Source: Flabesymbios commensalis (taxonomy: Eukaryota; Annelida; Polychaeta; Terebellida; Flabelligeridae). From it: a DNA stretch of 64,000 bases. The stretch lies in the NCBI GenBank assembly GCA_964017125.1, contig OZ024902.1:59842706-59906705 (forward strand). Reading direction: 5' to 3'. Shown piece after piece: positions 11,713 to 25,019 of the stretch (the stretch's first letter is position 1; every line of letters starts with the position of its first letter). The notes below the pieces were generated by a model. That model did not search any database, had not been told where the DNA came from, and saw only the letters and a list, made by a program, of their open reading frames with translations. Made by a program: the position numbers and the translations under genes.

Positions 11713-14700
11713 AGATGAGGAATCGATGTCTAGGTCATTATGACTTTCTATATTTATTACGATATGTAATACCCTCAGAAGTACATGAAAGGACAATAAT
11801 AACATTAGTAACTCAAAATAAAATTGTAATTCCAATGAAGTCCGTATGAAGCATGCAAGAAGACACAATACTTACATCGATAGATCTTATTGAATTTGAC
11901 TGTAAAACGCATTCAATACCTCTAACGGGTGACCGGATTATAGCATCAAAAGTCGTTTAGTGTTTTCGCTTTCATAGTAATTATATTGTCCCAGATCGAA
12001 TAAAACGTTGGGCGAGCATTGAGCCAGCGCCAAAAAGACGCTACATGGAGCTCAGTATCAGGTGACCGCATGAAGTCTGCTGGGATTGCTGAGATTGTTT
12101 AAATAATAGGAGTTATTTCCGTGTTCATTTGCCACCCACTTCGAGTCGTCTTCATCCACACAAGTCGGGAATTGCGACAACACTACGCGGCGTGTAGTGG
12201 ATGAAAATTACAATGGTAAATTCAGGCTTGAAATATTTGTTAGATTCTAACAAATGATAATGAAGTCATTAAAATGCTGGAGCCAGTCAATGTCCACGCG
12301 AAAAGATTTGAAGCAATTACGTTCCTATTCAACGCTACTAAAACAATGCCACATCAACGAGATCATTTTCAATTCAATCAGCGATAAGATAATAGTGTGA
12401 CAGATTAATGGCGAGACGCTGGTGTAAGGCTGGACTAACGTCAAAGATGCCAAGCTTTCTAAACTGTCCAATTTGCAAGTAATGCGACTACACTATTTAA
12501 TGAGTTTCGGAATGAGTTGTGGCATCATGAGATAGCGAGTAATAATAAACCACTCATCAACATGATCAAGACAAAGATAATTGTGAGCGTGCATCAACGT
12601 TCGTCAAAATGTGCTTAGGAAATTTTAATCTTCAATTCGCCTCCAAATAATTTCAATTTACATATTATTCTACTGACAAAACTTATTTCATTTCCAACCA
12701 CCCGACATAACTATCATCTTTATAAAATTTTATCTAATCAGAATTCATTGTACATTTGGTTGATTAAGATATCGAAGGGACAAAAAAGAAGTTGTTTTTT
12801 GTTTCAACCACCTATTTGCCAGATAGTGTTGCATTTATAATTTAGCAAGTGTGTTCAAAATTATTTTAAAAAGCACACGAGCCCTAACTACTAAGAACAC
12901 GTAGATGTCTCGGACTTGACGAATATCTAATTCAAAGATATATTCTTATTGTGTACATGTTTTTTCTATTCTATGAACATGAACATTTTCCAACAATTTA
13001 TAATATTTAGAAATTAGATAAATTGTATTTTCTTATCGGGACCACCAATTGTCCCTTATATATGTATTTGTTAGTATCAAATGCAAAGTACACATAAATT
13101 ACAGAAATATATCCTAATTCTGGATTATTTACATTTGACCAAGATATGCCCAAATACACTACATTTTATGTAAAACATTTACATAGAAGCGCCATTTGTA
13201 CATGAAATGTACCACTTTGACAATTTTGACTAAGTAATAACTAATATACTAGATGCAATTCATGAAAAATTCTTACTGTGGAATTATCTTCTTCTTCGAT
13301 AATCATGGTAATAGCGATCATTGTATCCTTTCAATATTGACAGATTATCTGAATAATTAAAAATAGCTGTACATTAATTTGTCCAATTTTATAATTCTTA
13401 TCACGTCATATTTTGCCTAATAAGGATTAGTTCGGACGTTGATTTGGGCTGATCACATCATCCAATAAGTGTTTAAATCACCAGTACTGCGATTTAATAG
13501 TGAATAAATATATATTTTATCTAGCACACATATGTATTATTTTTTCTTGGCAAATATAGGTCAAAGGCGACTTCCAGCTTGATCATTTTGGTGTACTTTA
13601 ACTTATTCCTAAAAGTGGTGTATTAGTAGAACAGATAGCAAAACAATTGTGCACAAATTCACAAAAGCATGCGATTTTCCTCGCATCATCTCTATGCCTC
13701 CCAGCTTCTATTTAGATGTTGGCCATGTAGGACCTAGATGTAAGTGTCCAGGCAACGTTTCCCTAGTTACCTACGCCAAATGAAGTTATGTTTTATGTTG
13801 TGATGGTTTGTTTGTCTGCTTGTCAGTGCATTAGACTTCTCAACTTTTAGAGCTAATTACATAGGATAAGTGGCCGCCGGCATAACACTAGCAAAAATTA
13901 TTTTAATTTTGGTGGGGAAATGTAGAAAGTGTGTATAATTATGCTGGTAATGTAAGTTGCCGGGTCTATGTAGAACTGTGCATGTATATTTCACCAGCTT
14001 CACCTGCTTTCTCAAATTTGAAAAGGAACACTTTCTTGTATGGTATTGATGCATCTTCATTATGCTGATTTCTGCTTGTCGTACATGAATATACACACAG
14101 TGTCCAGCTAGTAATGACCCAGACAACAGGGGTATTGGGCACACATATTTGTCAAAAAACTTGTTCAAAATGACTTGAAACAAAATGTTTCTTTGCCTTA
14201 TCCGACCGAGAAATACAATCATCAGGTCACATCACAGCTTGTAGCAGGTGACTTTAGATGTTTGCATTTGATCGCACTAATTATGCACAGAGCAATTGTG
14301 TGAACTGGTGTCTTGATGTAGTTTGCTGTAGATGGCTCACAAAGCATAAAACAAATTATAAGCCATCGCAATTGACCATTGCCACGAGCAGATAAATTGT
14401 GTAGTTAAAGGAGTACTGACTATTGGATTACCATAATATCCTGCAGCTTGGAGGTGCTAGTGGTGGCTGGTCTGAAGTAGACACGAGTAAAAAGAAATAA
14501 TTGTAGACGAAGAACACCGTCATAAGGGAGTAGGGAGACACCATGAACAATATCCAGTGGTGCAGTCGGCCTCACGCCATTGTATGATAGATGGGAAACA
14601 CTTTCTGGAAGACACTAATTCCTTTCTGATTTTGGCACCATGTAAATCAAGGATGAGTTTCCTTTACCGCAGTGGAAGAGGGAAAAGCAACTGACCAAGA

Positions 14701-14769
14701 GTTCAGCCACCAGTAAAGCTCCCATGTAACTAGAAATATTTGCTACATGTTGACTAGAACAGACTGTCA
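11713..14769. other. no recognised feature
   Basis: About 3 kb of AT-rich sequence. A 121-codon minus-strand frame (13857-14222) has no recognisable domain. Near 12001-12030 there is a faint AACGTTGGGCG...CATTGAGCCAGC match to the palindromic family. Confidence 0.45.
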
Positions 14770-15890
14770 CACTTGCAGCAATGAAATATATGACACTCAG
14801 GGGGAGTATCCGTGTTATGTTTGGGTGCAACAGTGGATCTTACAGGCATTTAGAACTGGCTAAAACATCCGTTTCATAGCTGCTGTTTATGAAATTGCTC
14901 ATGTAATGGGCACATAAAAATATGCTATCTTGCTACTCTTCCACGCATTCACTGGGGCGATACAGTAGAAGAGGGAATATAATATATCTGGTTTGTATCG
15001 ACTATATATTCAGAAGCTACACATGTATCAAGGCCCTTGGGAATCTAAGTATCGGGTCAGTTGTGCTGATAAGGGAGGACAATGTTCCACGTATGCAGTG
15101 GTTATTGGGGGAGAGTACAAGAGTTATTCAGAGGTCGGGATAGCTTAGTGTGCTGTGTAAGAATAATAACGCTCCTCCCCCTCTGACATATAAAAACAAG
15201 TGAATCTCAGCCAAAGTAAATTCGGTGCTTCAATGGTTGAAACACCTCTGAAACCCCGTTACTGAAGGAGAGTTAAAGCTGTTGACATATTTCAAGTAAA
15301 TCAATAAGGAACTCAACTGTAACCTAAGTAATTAATATATTCACATGTCAAATGTTTTCTTAAATATTGCTGGTGATTGTAACTTCACTTATGGACATTA
15401 GATGTGTGCTAAGTATAAAGCTATGTTGTAGTTGTAAAGCTCCTTCAACATGTGGTAATATGCTAGAGAATGATAATATACATTGTGAGTGCCAAGATTG
15501 TTTGTGTAGTGACTTGTACAGGATGTTCAGATATATTGTGAATCCTGGCATTGTGTGTATATTGATTTGTTGTGGAAAAGAGAAACAGATGGCAATTTAA
15601 ATGTTCTGTGTTTTATTTTGTATATTACGGTCCGATCTTCTAGGCAATCCGTAACAGTATCGACTGCATGTTATGAGGCTATTGATGCCATTGAGGAGCT
15701 GAGCACTACACATGTCTCTCAAAAAAGTGAGTCACGCATTGAAAGATTCGTCATCCTGATGTACGACAGAAAGAGTGACATCAATGCAGCCATGAGAGAG
15801 ATGTTTACCAACAAATCTAAGGCAATTGGGAAGATTCTTCCGATAAAGGCTGCTCTTCAAGAAAATCCTTTACAATGTCAACCACTTGTC
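14770..15890 (+). pseudogene. decayed mobile-element coding fossil (FHAFTG...FVxLMYDR family)
   Basis: Two blocks on the plus strand recall a widespread repetitive protein family of invertebrates and fish. The first (about 14830-14950) reads NIRFIAA, YEIAHVMG and LLLFHAFTG. The second (about 15650-15850) reads AIDAIEELS and IERFVILMYDRKSD, followed by FTNKSKAIGKILPIKAAL. In related proteins these blocks are close together; here about 0.7 kb of unrelated sequence lies between them. The element class is uncertain. It is a fossil: old, broken in several places and without recognisable ends. The order of blocks is seen; membership in the family is from memory of its conserved words. Confidence 0.5.
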
Positions 15891-16571
15891 CAGGCCACCT
15901 GCCCAACGCCTGCCATATATAGTGAGCTGAGGTTGGACAAAGGACTTGCAATCTGCAGATACGTGGAGGCTGCAGCTTCTCTTGGATAATTGTTGTAGAC
16001 TTGTGCTTCCGTATCATGCAGTACAACACGCAACAGACGGGATAGATCCCTAATGAACCTCCCCAGGTGGTGGGGGGTTGTACTACTACTAGCAACCATC
16101 CTAGTAACCCGTCTGCAAAAGTCTACTACTGGGTGTCTGCTACACGTCTGAAAACAAAAATTGCTGATGATCAGAGTAAGATGGCCCAAAAGTTTGTTGT
16201 GATTTTGTATCTATGCGTTTCCCTTTAAAAGTAGTAAATGCATGCAACAGCTTTATTACCTTGAATGTAGCCTTCAATGTCAACGTAAGGAATAGCACTT
16301 AAATGTTTGGAAGGTATTTTAAGGTCTATAACTTATCATAACAAGTATCTTAACTATATATGACCTGAGTTGTATACTTATATTTGACGTAGACATTAAA
16401 CAGTTAAAGGTCACTCAAGGTCAGCATTTAAGATCCTCAAGGTGGTTCCACATCTGAAAATGTTCAATAAACCTCTAAGATGTAATGTGGAAAATGTTGT
16501 GTTTTTATACAATTTTGCACAATCCTTATGCTTATGATATCTGTGCTTAACTGCTCTACCATATTTTAAAA
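15891..16571. other. no recognised feature
   Basis: AT-rich spacer. 16380-16445 contains two AAGGTCA words like the degenerate repeats at 23-25 kb. Confidence 0.45.
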
Positions 16572-16855
16572 CACACTACTACATTATTTTCTTTGTCCGA
16601 CCACGACATTCTAAGCCGGGAATGGAGAGTTACTGTTCATCAAGTACACAGCATGCCTATGGTACTATAAGCAGTCAGGTGTGACCGAACTGTTGATTAT
16701 GAGGGATTTTCATTACGGTCGGATGTGTTTTAAGTCAGTTAAAACACTCGGAGCTCTACATTCTTAGCTTTGCAAAAGGTCTTGACCTTCGGCCTCGGCC
16801 TTTTCATAGCTAAGAATGTAGAGCTCCTCGGGCTTCATCCTATACGTCAGCTACC
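16572..16855 (-). repeat. dispersed repeat with terminal hairpin (copy 2)
   Basis: Reverse-complement homologue of 7057-7341. The hairpin is at 16750-16827 with the stem GGAGCTCTACATTCTTAGC, slightly longer loop than copy 1. The first-copy word TTATTTTCTTTGTCCGACC is here at the left end. A SINE starts only 15 bp downstream of its right end. Confidence 0.75.
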
Positions 16856-16870
16856 GCTACCATGTAGTCA

Positions 16871-17191
16871 GGGCGGGGGCCCTAGGGTAGTGGTTAGCAC
16901 CGCTGCCTTTCACGCCAGAGTTCGGGGTTCGGTTCCCGGTCTCGGCGGTTTCAAAGAAACACAAATGTTTCTTCCCCATCCACGTGTTAAAGTTAGTATT
17001 GTGGGGAGCCTCCGTGACCGAGAGGTAGCGTGCTCGGCCTCAGACCGCCAGGGCTCGAATTTCGAATCCTGTGTCTGGAGGACAGTGTCATCCCAATCAT
17101 CTCACCATCCTCAGGAGGTTCTCCTGGCCCAGTTTAGGCTATATGTGCACAAAGGTGGCCTAAAGCCCGATTCATTTCATTTCATTTCATT
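16871..17191 (+). mobile_element. dimeric tRNA-derived SINE, copy S2 (Glu-like head)
   Basis: Complete copy: GGGCGGGGGCCCTAGGG start, tRNA-Glu-like head with B box GGTTCGGTTCCC, linker, second tRNA-like module and a four-unit CATTT tail. Flanked by 13-bp direct repeats TACCATGTAGTCA (16858-16870) and TACCATGTAATCA (17192-17204), one mismatch. Promoter boxes look intact. Confidence 0.95.
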
Positions 17192-17204
17192 TACCATGTA
17201 ATCA

Positions 17205-17815
17205 ATTTGACGTCGTTTAACTGCATATTATTATATCATGTTTTTATCACATATTTTATAAAGATATTGGTTGATATGTGAATAGTTGAATCATCCCCAG
17301 CATGTAAGGGATTTAATGATACTTAGCGAAAACAATTGACCAGAGAAAACATTAATCTGTGATAGTCACAGAGTGTGATGTGAAAGAGGAGATTTAATTA
17401 CAGATGGATCTTAATCTTTATCTAATATAATAAAACAATGTTAGAGCTCCGTGCATGCAATTATGGTTATGTGACTATATGTATATACCATTATAGGAAA
17501 TTTATCGTAAATAGTTCACTTTTCCTTACCCAAAACTGAGTAGCACAGCCATGATTATGATCAATTTTAACCCCTCAATTGTATTCACAGTGTTTATTAG
17601 ATTGTTAACGGACCTAATTATAGCACCACTAAAAACGCATAGACCATAATTATATAAACAATCTCAACCGTGTGCCTTATTAAAATATTATAATTTACCT
17701 AATTCCGTCCGTTACTTACTACTCTTGCTTCAACCGTTGAAATACACTACCAGCTTTGACTTTGAGTTGACTTTGAGTGAATACTCCAGCAGCCGTCCAT
17801 TGTGAGTATCAGGCT
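17205..17815. other. no recognised feature
   Basis: AT-rich spacer without recognisable element. Confidence 0.5.
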
Positions 17816-17816
17816 G

Positions 17817-17836
17817 GAGGGGGGGGGGGGGGGGGG
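17817..17836. repeat. poly-G tract
   Basis: About 20 G, located directly next to the 3' end of the minus-strand LINE remnant. Confidence 0.9.
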
Positions 17837-17837
17837 A

Positions 17838-18652
17838 GAAGGCTGGCAGATCTAGTCGACCAGCCGACTCTTGAATGCTGCCACAGTTTTCGATTTTATG
17901 GCAGCTGCTGGAAGGGAATTCTAATCAGAGATAGTTCGATGCCAAAAAGAATTTTGTCCCAGTGTGGTGTGAGCTCTGATGTGTTTATAGGCCTGATTGT
18001 ACCCACCACGTGTTCTTCTGTCTGCTGGGATTAAACGGTCATAGATAGGAATTTCAACTAACTCATTTAAAATTTTGAACATACATAAAAGCCTAGAATT
18101 TTTTCGTCTTGTTTTCAGGTCAGTCCAGCCCAAGTTCTGAATGAGAGATGTCACACTGGCTGTTTGTCTATAATTTTGGGTGACAAATCTTGCTGCTGCT
18201 CTTTGAATTTTTTCTAATTTATCAATGTCTTTTTGACTAAAGGGGTTCCAAACTGCTGAAGAATATTCTAAGGATGATCTGACCAGGGCAAAATAGGCAG
18301 TCTCTCTTAATTTAAGGGGACATGCCTTCAGGTTCCTCCGAAGGAAGCCCAGGGTGGAATTCGCTTTACTCGTAATTTTGTTAATGTGGGCCTCCCATTC
18401 TAAAGTCTCGCTAAGGCAAACACCAAGATATGGTGTTGATGAAACATTTTCTAATGTTTCACCTTTCAGGGTGTACTGGAATTCCAGCTTTTTTTATTTC
18501 GGGCTGGACACCCTCAGGACCGAGCATTTCGAGGGGTTGAAGCACATCCCCAACGATCTGCCCAGTCCTGTAACGCAGATAGGTCTCTCTGCAGTTTCTC
18601 CTGATCTGCCCGACATTTTATCGGGCGATACAAGAGACAGTCATCTGCAAAA
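17838..18652 (-). mobile_element. 5'-truncated LINE, ORF2 C-terminal half (CR1/L2-like)
   Basis: Read on the minus strand the copy starts exactly at the reverse-transcriptase catalytic box, FADDCLLYR (about 18652-18626), next to an A/T run. It continues with LQRDLSALQDWADRWG. A 77-codon open stretch (17921-18154) contains NLGWTDLKTRRKNSRL and LLCMFKILNELVEIPIYDRL. The segment ends with a WNSLPAAAI-like motif and a KSRL tail. These are the thumb and C-terminal signatures of CR1/L2/Jockey-group LINEs. Several frame changes separate the blocks, so it is dead. Endonuclease and most of the RT are absent by truncation; a poly-G run abuts the 3' end. Confidence 0.85.
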
Positions 18653-19009
18653 AAAATGACCGGCTACAGACTTAGATGCAGCAATGAATATAGTCAAACA
18701 TTTTAAGCATTGACATACCATAATAACTTGTGAGTCAGGCTGGGAGAGAAGAGATTACTAGGCTTTTTCCCTGCTTTACGCCACCTGGTGATAAGAATCT
18801 ACAATCGGCTCACCAAATGGAGTAGGACAGCGAACCAGTCTAAGAGATTACTTGTTTAGATGTACCGGATGTAGAGGTAGACGAGGACACGGCACAATTA
18901 GTGTGATCAGAGGCCCGCAGTAAGATTACGTGAAGGTGACACGCATTGCTGCTATGTTGTCCTCATCATTAGCCATTATTAACATTTTCACCTACATTTT
19001 AGTTAAAAC
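18653..19009. other. no recognised feature
   Basis: Short spacer between LINE remnant and old SINE; nothing recognised. Confidence 0.5.
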
Positions 19010-19262
19010 GAATGAATGAATGAATGAATGAACGAACGAACGAACGAATGAATGAATGAATGAATGAATGAATGAATGAATGAATGAATGAATGAATGAA
19101 TGAATGAATGAATGAATGAATGGGACTTTAGGTCACTTTTGCACATGCGCGATAAACTGGGTCAAGATAACCTCGTGATGATCTGATGACACCTCCAGAC
19201 ACTTGCACCCTGGTGGTTTAAGACGAAGCACGCTGCCTCTCGGTCGAACAACTCCCCATTGC
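19010..19262 (-). mobile_element. old SINE 3' portion with (GAAT)n tail, copy S9
   Basis: 19010-19122 is a nearly pure GAAT tetranucleotide run. It is followed on the minus strand by the SINE body: the complement of the tail region (GGACTTTAGGTCAC, AAACTGGGTCAAGATAACCTC) and part of the second tRNA-like module (CACGCTGCCTCTCGGTCG). The Glu-like head is missing. The tail is ATTC rather than the ATTTC of the younger copies, either expanded later or from another subfamily. Confidence 0.8.
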
Positions 19263-19689
19263 ATCTTTATAAGTTGACGGGTTGTGACATAAATCGGCAA
19301 AATTAATGGCAACATTTTAACTGGAATAGATTTTAGTTGAAATAGACATCAGTGATGGACACAATTTAGATCATAAGACCCAAATTATACTTTTTAGTTT
19401 TGGGTATATATCGTCCACATTGGTCAACGTATCGTGTTTTCCGAGGGAGGGTCACTTGTTGTTAGTGTCAATGAAAACGCTTTAATCACATGTTGCTTGC
19501 ATGGACACGAATCTCAGACTTTAAACGACATCCGTAATGAGAAATGACGAGCGGCTTTCCTTGTTCATTGATCGTATCGTGTCATCCCTAAAAGTGCGAA
19601 TGCAGTCACGCCAAGAATGACACGTTCTAGAAACGTAGCCAAGGGGACATGCATCATCAAAGATGTAATTGTTTTATATGGTCCACTGT

Positions 19690-20800
19690 CTTAAAGGTTT
19701 TGATGTTTGTTTTTGGACGAAATCACCAAATTTGGCCTAGATCCCCCTTGGGGTGTACATTTTTGAATTTGTTTAAACCTTCTAATTTGCATAAATACAA
19801 AATAGCCGCCAAGAATATCGAATAAAGTACACTATTGTCACATGTAAGCTACTATTTTGCAAATTTACTTGATTTTATTTGTTTTTGGTGGTATTAGATA
19901 TGCTTGATTGACTAGAGAGATTTTAGTATCGAAGAACAAAAACACAAGTATATAAAAGGGTTCAAGGTCATAAGCATATTGATTAAAACCATAATTTGGC
20001 AAAAGTAAAAAAATGATTTTGTATGGTATTTTACGATTGTTGGATATGCTATATTAATTTACAATATTTAATAAAACAAGTTATTAAGTCTTCTGGTGCT
20101 CCATCTATCCCTAGGATCTCAATGTCAGGGTCATAAGGTCAACAACTTAATATAATTTATGCACAAAAACAATATAGTATAATTAGTCAGGAATCAGATA
20201 TATATGTAGACCAACATTGTTAATTTTTGGAAGTGTATTATTTATACTGATAGTCTGTATAATCATAAACATTTCAGATGAGGCAAGAAAGTAAAACACA
20301 GTGGTGAATATCATAGGCAATGTTCAAAATGGCCGCTTCTAATGTGGGGTGGAATTAAATATGTTTGTAAGCTATGCTATGGGCTATGGGCCCATGTCTT
20401 ATCATATTGTTTTGAGATGGTGTCTTCACTATTGAAATTAAAAACGTGTAGTGTGTATTCAATGTGTATTCAGTATCAATTTTACAAGCAATGACAGATA
20501 TCTGAAATGATATGAGTTTGGCAAAAATCTACCGACTTGGCAAAAGCATGTAAAGTATTTGTTGCGCCACATATGTTAGTGCACTTTCCATTACTAAAAA
20601 GCAGTTATTCTAACATTCTTCAAAATATAAAATAGTTGTCCAATAATTTTCAATAACCACACATATGGGTATCAAATATTCACAGTGGTGCAATGATTAC
20701 AGCTGAACAATATAATGTCCAATCCCTATAAATAACCACCATATGATTGTAAAATTATACTATGTCAGTAAAATCAAACCACCACAGCACAGAATGACAT
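19690..20800. repeat. degenerate AT-rich repeats
   Basis: Recurrent but weak words (TTTGGTGGTATTAGATATGC, TTGGCAAAA, TTCAAGGTCATAAG) suggest an old, degenerate tandem or dispersed repeat like 23-25 kb. Boundaries cannot be set by eye. Confidence 0.3.
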
Positions 20801-21039
20801 CTATTTTATTCTGTGTACAAACTACACCTTAACTAATAAGTTAGTTTGATGTTGGGGAAGACAGTAATGGTTAAAGGTGTAGTCAATTGTCAAAATACGC
20901 GGGACAATGTGGTCCCCAGAATGCAGCAGTGGTCCCTGGACATTCCACAATGACATATCACCCCACATCCCTCACATGTTTGGAAACAGTTGACCTCCAG
21001 CATATTGACAGTAAGAGCTTTCCCAGCCATCACGGCACA

Positions 21040-21115
21040 CTCACCAAATGCTGGTTTAATGTCGGGCAACGTCGCAGACGTTGGTCTAACATTAAAACAG
21101 CATTGGGCCAATTTC
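21040..21115. repeat. palindromic CAGCAAACAC-related copy
   Basis: TGCTGGTTTAATGTCGGGC and inverted TAACATTAAAACAGCA flank AACGTCGCAGACGTT. A variant of the AACGTC-core palindromes with AATGCTGTTTTAAT-type arms, also seen at 45366-45430. Confidence 0.65.
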
Positions 21116-23215
21116 TTGTTGAAGTAGTATCTTGTAATCAATTCAGTCGCTGATATTAATGCTGTCAAAGTGTACTCTATAGGCTAGTGTGTCCTACACT
21201 TGACCGTCCCACACATGCGCATTTCACAGCTGTATGAATCTTTAACGTAGCAGGCACCTCCACATTTACATCGAGCTGTGCATACAATATACTGCTTGTA
21301 ACATGAACACAAGACTAAGATTCTGTCCAACCCTATGATCTATCTTTAGCTTAGCAATAGGCTACCTGTCTGGCCACAGGACATTGTCCCCACACGTATC
21401 CAGATTGATACGATACTGTTTCTATGTGCTCTGTTATAGGTCGTTTGCTTTGGTTGGTGGTACCTTATTCGAAAATTCGAGATAACTAGGAACATTTATG
21501 TTGATGTGCAAGAATAATATGTGTAAGAGGGCAAGCGGCAAAATACAGTATGATGATAAAATCGTAAAATTTGGATTTGCACTCCACTTTCCATAATTCT
21601 ATGCTGATCTTGTGTCTGTGAAGAATAATGTGTTGTCAGATCCCGCTAGAGCGTGACGTGCTGGGAGGTCATTTAACTAATTTGGAGATATGCTGTTGCC
21701 ATGACGCAAATATATAAATGACGCAAATATATCTGAACATCTTTGCCATTCCGAATGTCATCCATAGTTTATGTGCTCCAATCTCAGCAAAAAGTGTATC
21801 CCCAATAAATTATGTAAATTGATTAGCAAGGATTAATATGCGTTTTTAGTTTTGAATCGAAATTCCCGTATTTCTAATTTTTGACATGGTTGTCAATATT
21901 CATTAAACTTATCCTTTTTCGCAATTTTGTTTAATGTTTTAGCTTCAAATAATATAATTGTGGCACTTATCCAATAAACTTCTTTTTGAATGATACTAAG
22001 AATGCTCTAAATCGAGCCCATTTTAAATTTGTAAAATTTTACTGCTGTAACCTTTGCCAAAATGTGTGTCCTATATCAAAATGTACATATCATACAGTAT
22101 GTGTGCCAAAGTTGGTGGTTTCTTCCAAAGATGAACACTTCTTCTGAATATTGACTCTAAGACAGTGCACTAATAAAAACCAGGTATCGGGATCTCGATG
22201 TTTGTCATCACAAACACACACCAAAAACGATTACTGTGGAAATATAAGTAAATTATTCACCATTTTCTTCACCAGAGTTACTTTTGTATTTGGAATTGTG
22301 TTTCAGGTTGGCTGTAATTCAATTAAATCTCTCGGCAAAGTGACTAATAATGTTTTCAGGCGAGTGAGATTTAGTATAAATTATGCTCTTTTAATCAGAA
22401 TTAGCCACCTGAATATCGATTATTAGCACCAAAATAGTCGTTGGATAAAGTCAAAAATTATATTCATCGTCATATAAGAGATACATGGTCCCTTGAAAAA
22501 AATGTATTTACACTAACTTTGCTTGTGTCCACCATGATAGCGATAGGATAATGTATTCATTTATTATTTAATAATTACTAGAAAGCCTGTCGCTCACAAT
22601 AAGTTGGCTCATTTAGATGCTTATTTATTGTTTCAAATAGATTACATGCCCATTGGCCTCCCTGTGGTCAACATTTGTTCAAAGTATGATTTTTTTATCA
22701 GCATAAGCATAAACATGACATGATTAGCATGACATAATATACACGCGTGTTCCGTTCTTGTAGTATATGTATCATGTGTATAGTCCAGTCAATGTACGAT
22801 AAAAAATGACCCAACCTAGAAAAAAATGCAACAGAATTAATTTTTATGGCAAATTATTCAGAAAACATTCAGGGATTCCAGAAAAAAAAATATGAATGGG
22901 GTAACATTTTCAAAACACCCTTTGAAGTCGACCTCCCGTTAACACATGTAGATTTCAAGGATAATGTTCTTTTAAGCTGTAAAATGATTTTATATCTATA
23001 TTTATAAAATTGTCTATTTATATAATGCAAGCCCACATCACAAAATAAGCCTATATCGCCGTTTCCAATATTTAGAACACTTTACTGAGAGCGCTCTAGT
23101 CACTTGACACATTGAACTCTAGACTCCAGCTGTCCACCTTAGTTAGATAAACGTTTTTAAACAATCAGCTCAGAATCATCAATAGAAAATCTGCTAAAAT
23201 CCAATCGGTGGAAGG
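21116..23215. other. no recognised feature
   Basis: AT-rich spacer; no recognisable protein-coding sequence and no clear repeat apart from a short ACGCAAATATAT direct duplication near 21702-21730. Confidence 0.45.
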
Positions 23216-23219
23216 ATAA

Positions 23220-23600
23220 CTGATTTACATCAATCCAAGATGGCCGCTACACTATTTGCAGAACACAATTTTATATCAGATTTTGCAGCTAGGAGCAAGT
23301 GTAATACATTATTATTGATGTGTCTTGATGTTGGAAACTATTTCTGGTGATATTATGATGATTCAAGGTTATATTCAAGGTCAAAAAGTAAATTTAAAGG
23401 TGAAATTTATGCGCAAATATGTAATTAAATTTTGCCTGGAGAATCTTTTTCTGGTATTAGTGTAGTAATTCAAAGTCATCTACAAGGTCGAAAGGTCAAT
23501 TTCAATTGAACAAAATGCGAAAATGTGGTTCAAAAAGAAAATAGCAGCCAGTGTAACACCTCGTTTCGATGTTATTTTGACTGGATAAACTATTTTTGGT
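23220..23600. repeat. degenerate tandem repeat with AAGGTCA words
   Basis: Units share TTTCTGGT, ATTCAAGGT, CAAGGTCAAAAAGT and similar words, preceded by CCAAGATGGCCGC. Two to three diverged units. Similar to 25020-25510. Confidence 0.45.
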
Positions 23601-24688
23601 AGTACTTCAAATAAATCATAACATTTCCACTAGTTAACAGCATCAATGAAAAATCCACATGTCTCTTGTAAAACCGACCATGGAGCGTGGGACTATGAGA
23701 AGAATGATAAATATAAACTGGAAATGTTATGACGTATATCTGCATGATATATAGTAAAATTAATAAACTAATAAACACACACAGAAACAGATCTTCTGAC
23801 AGTCACATGATAAAACAACTTAATTGTTATCAAATGTTACACAAAATAAAATGAAGTGAACAATGCAGAGCCTTACAGTACATACACTCACACCACCAGA
23901 CAGAAAGTAAAAAACACGAGCAAAATATAATTTTAAAATCTAAGTAAGCAACACTACGACAAGTAATACATATTTCTACCCAAGAACATGATGATAGGTA
24001 TATAATCGACTAGACGTATTGCACTATTTTGTTGCTTGACTTGATTGATTCATGGGACATTTGACTTGACTGTGTGTTTTCACCTAAGCCCTGACAGTTT
24101 TTATTTCACAGGTGCACACCAAATATGACAGTATGATGACGATGGTTAATGCGTGGTTGTAGTAGTAGGAAGTTGTTTTTATTTGAGCATAATGTTAATT
24201 GAATAACGATAACAAAAATAAACAATTTGTCATATACTGCTAAGACATAAATGTATTTGAAAAAACAGTGTTAAAGTCGGTACGGGACGCCCAGTTATGT
24301 CCCACTGACTGGCGGCGACTATCCTGACTATCTATTTTCTAGAAACAGTGATTTCATAATCTGTTGTGGATTAAAAAAGAGATGCACATAAATGGACTTA
24401 AGGTTTTAAAGACACAAAATGTTTCATAACTGGTCGAAAAAAGCATTATGGGGGGGACCCATTCCGAAAAATAGCGTTTCTGGAGGGCGGTGTTAGCAAC
24501 TTAGCTGACTCTCAGCCCAACATCCACCTCCATATAGGAGGCAGGCACCAGTTGAATAAGTTTGTTTGTTTCAAATCTAAAAAGCACACAATATGTTTAT
24601 TCTGCTCTACTGGAGTGATGTACTTGTTAACAGTTTAGTGTATGTCCATCATTGTGTCATACAGAGTGCTCTTACAACATGCATCATA

Positions 24689-24741
24689 TTAGAATTTGAC
24701 AACGTCTATTGAAATTTTCAATAGGCGTTGTCAAAGTCTAA
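24689..24741. repeat. 53-bp palindrome
   Basis: TTAGAATTTGACAACGTC and inverted GTTGTCAAAGTCTAA flank TATTGAAATTTTCAATAGG. Hairpin with few mismatches; its short form suits a MITE remnant or cruciform. Confidence 0.85.
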
Positions 24742-25019
24742 TGTACTATTAAGCCCTATTCTACGTTGTCGAATTTCCATGCACTAGACGAGGAGCTCCA
24801 AGCACTTTCAATTTCTTTATCGGAGGTACAACGTATTATACTTATAATTCGTATCTGTGTTTGTTATAACCATTCAAAACAAAAAAAAGAACTTTTTCCT
24901 ATTTGCATAGGCCTATGTAAAAAGTACATTATCATATTTTCTTACATTTTATACGTTTAACTTTTTGATAATGAAGATGGCCTTGAATCACAAAAAGAGT
25001 ATCAGATTTATTTTCAGTT

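Noticed and set aside
13857-14222. 121-codon minus-strand frame
   Set aside because: No recognisable domain, neighbour or codon signal; length is compatible with chance.
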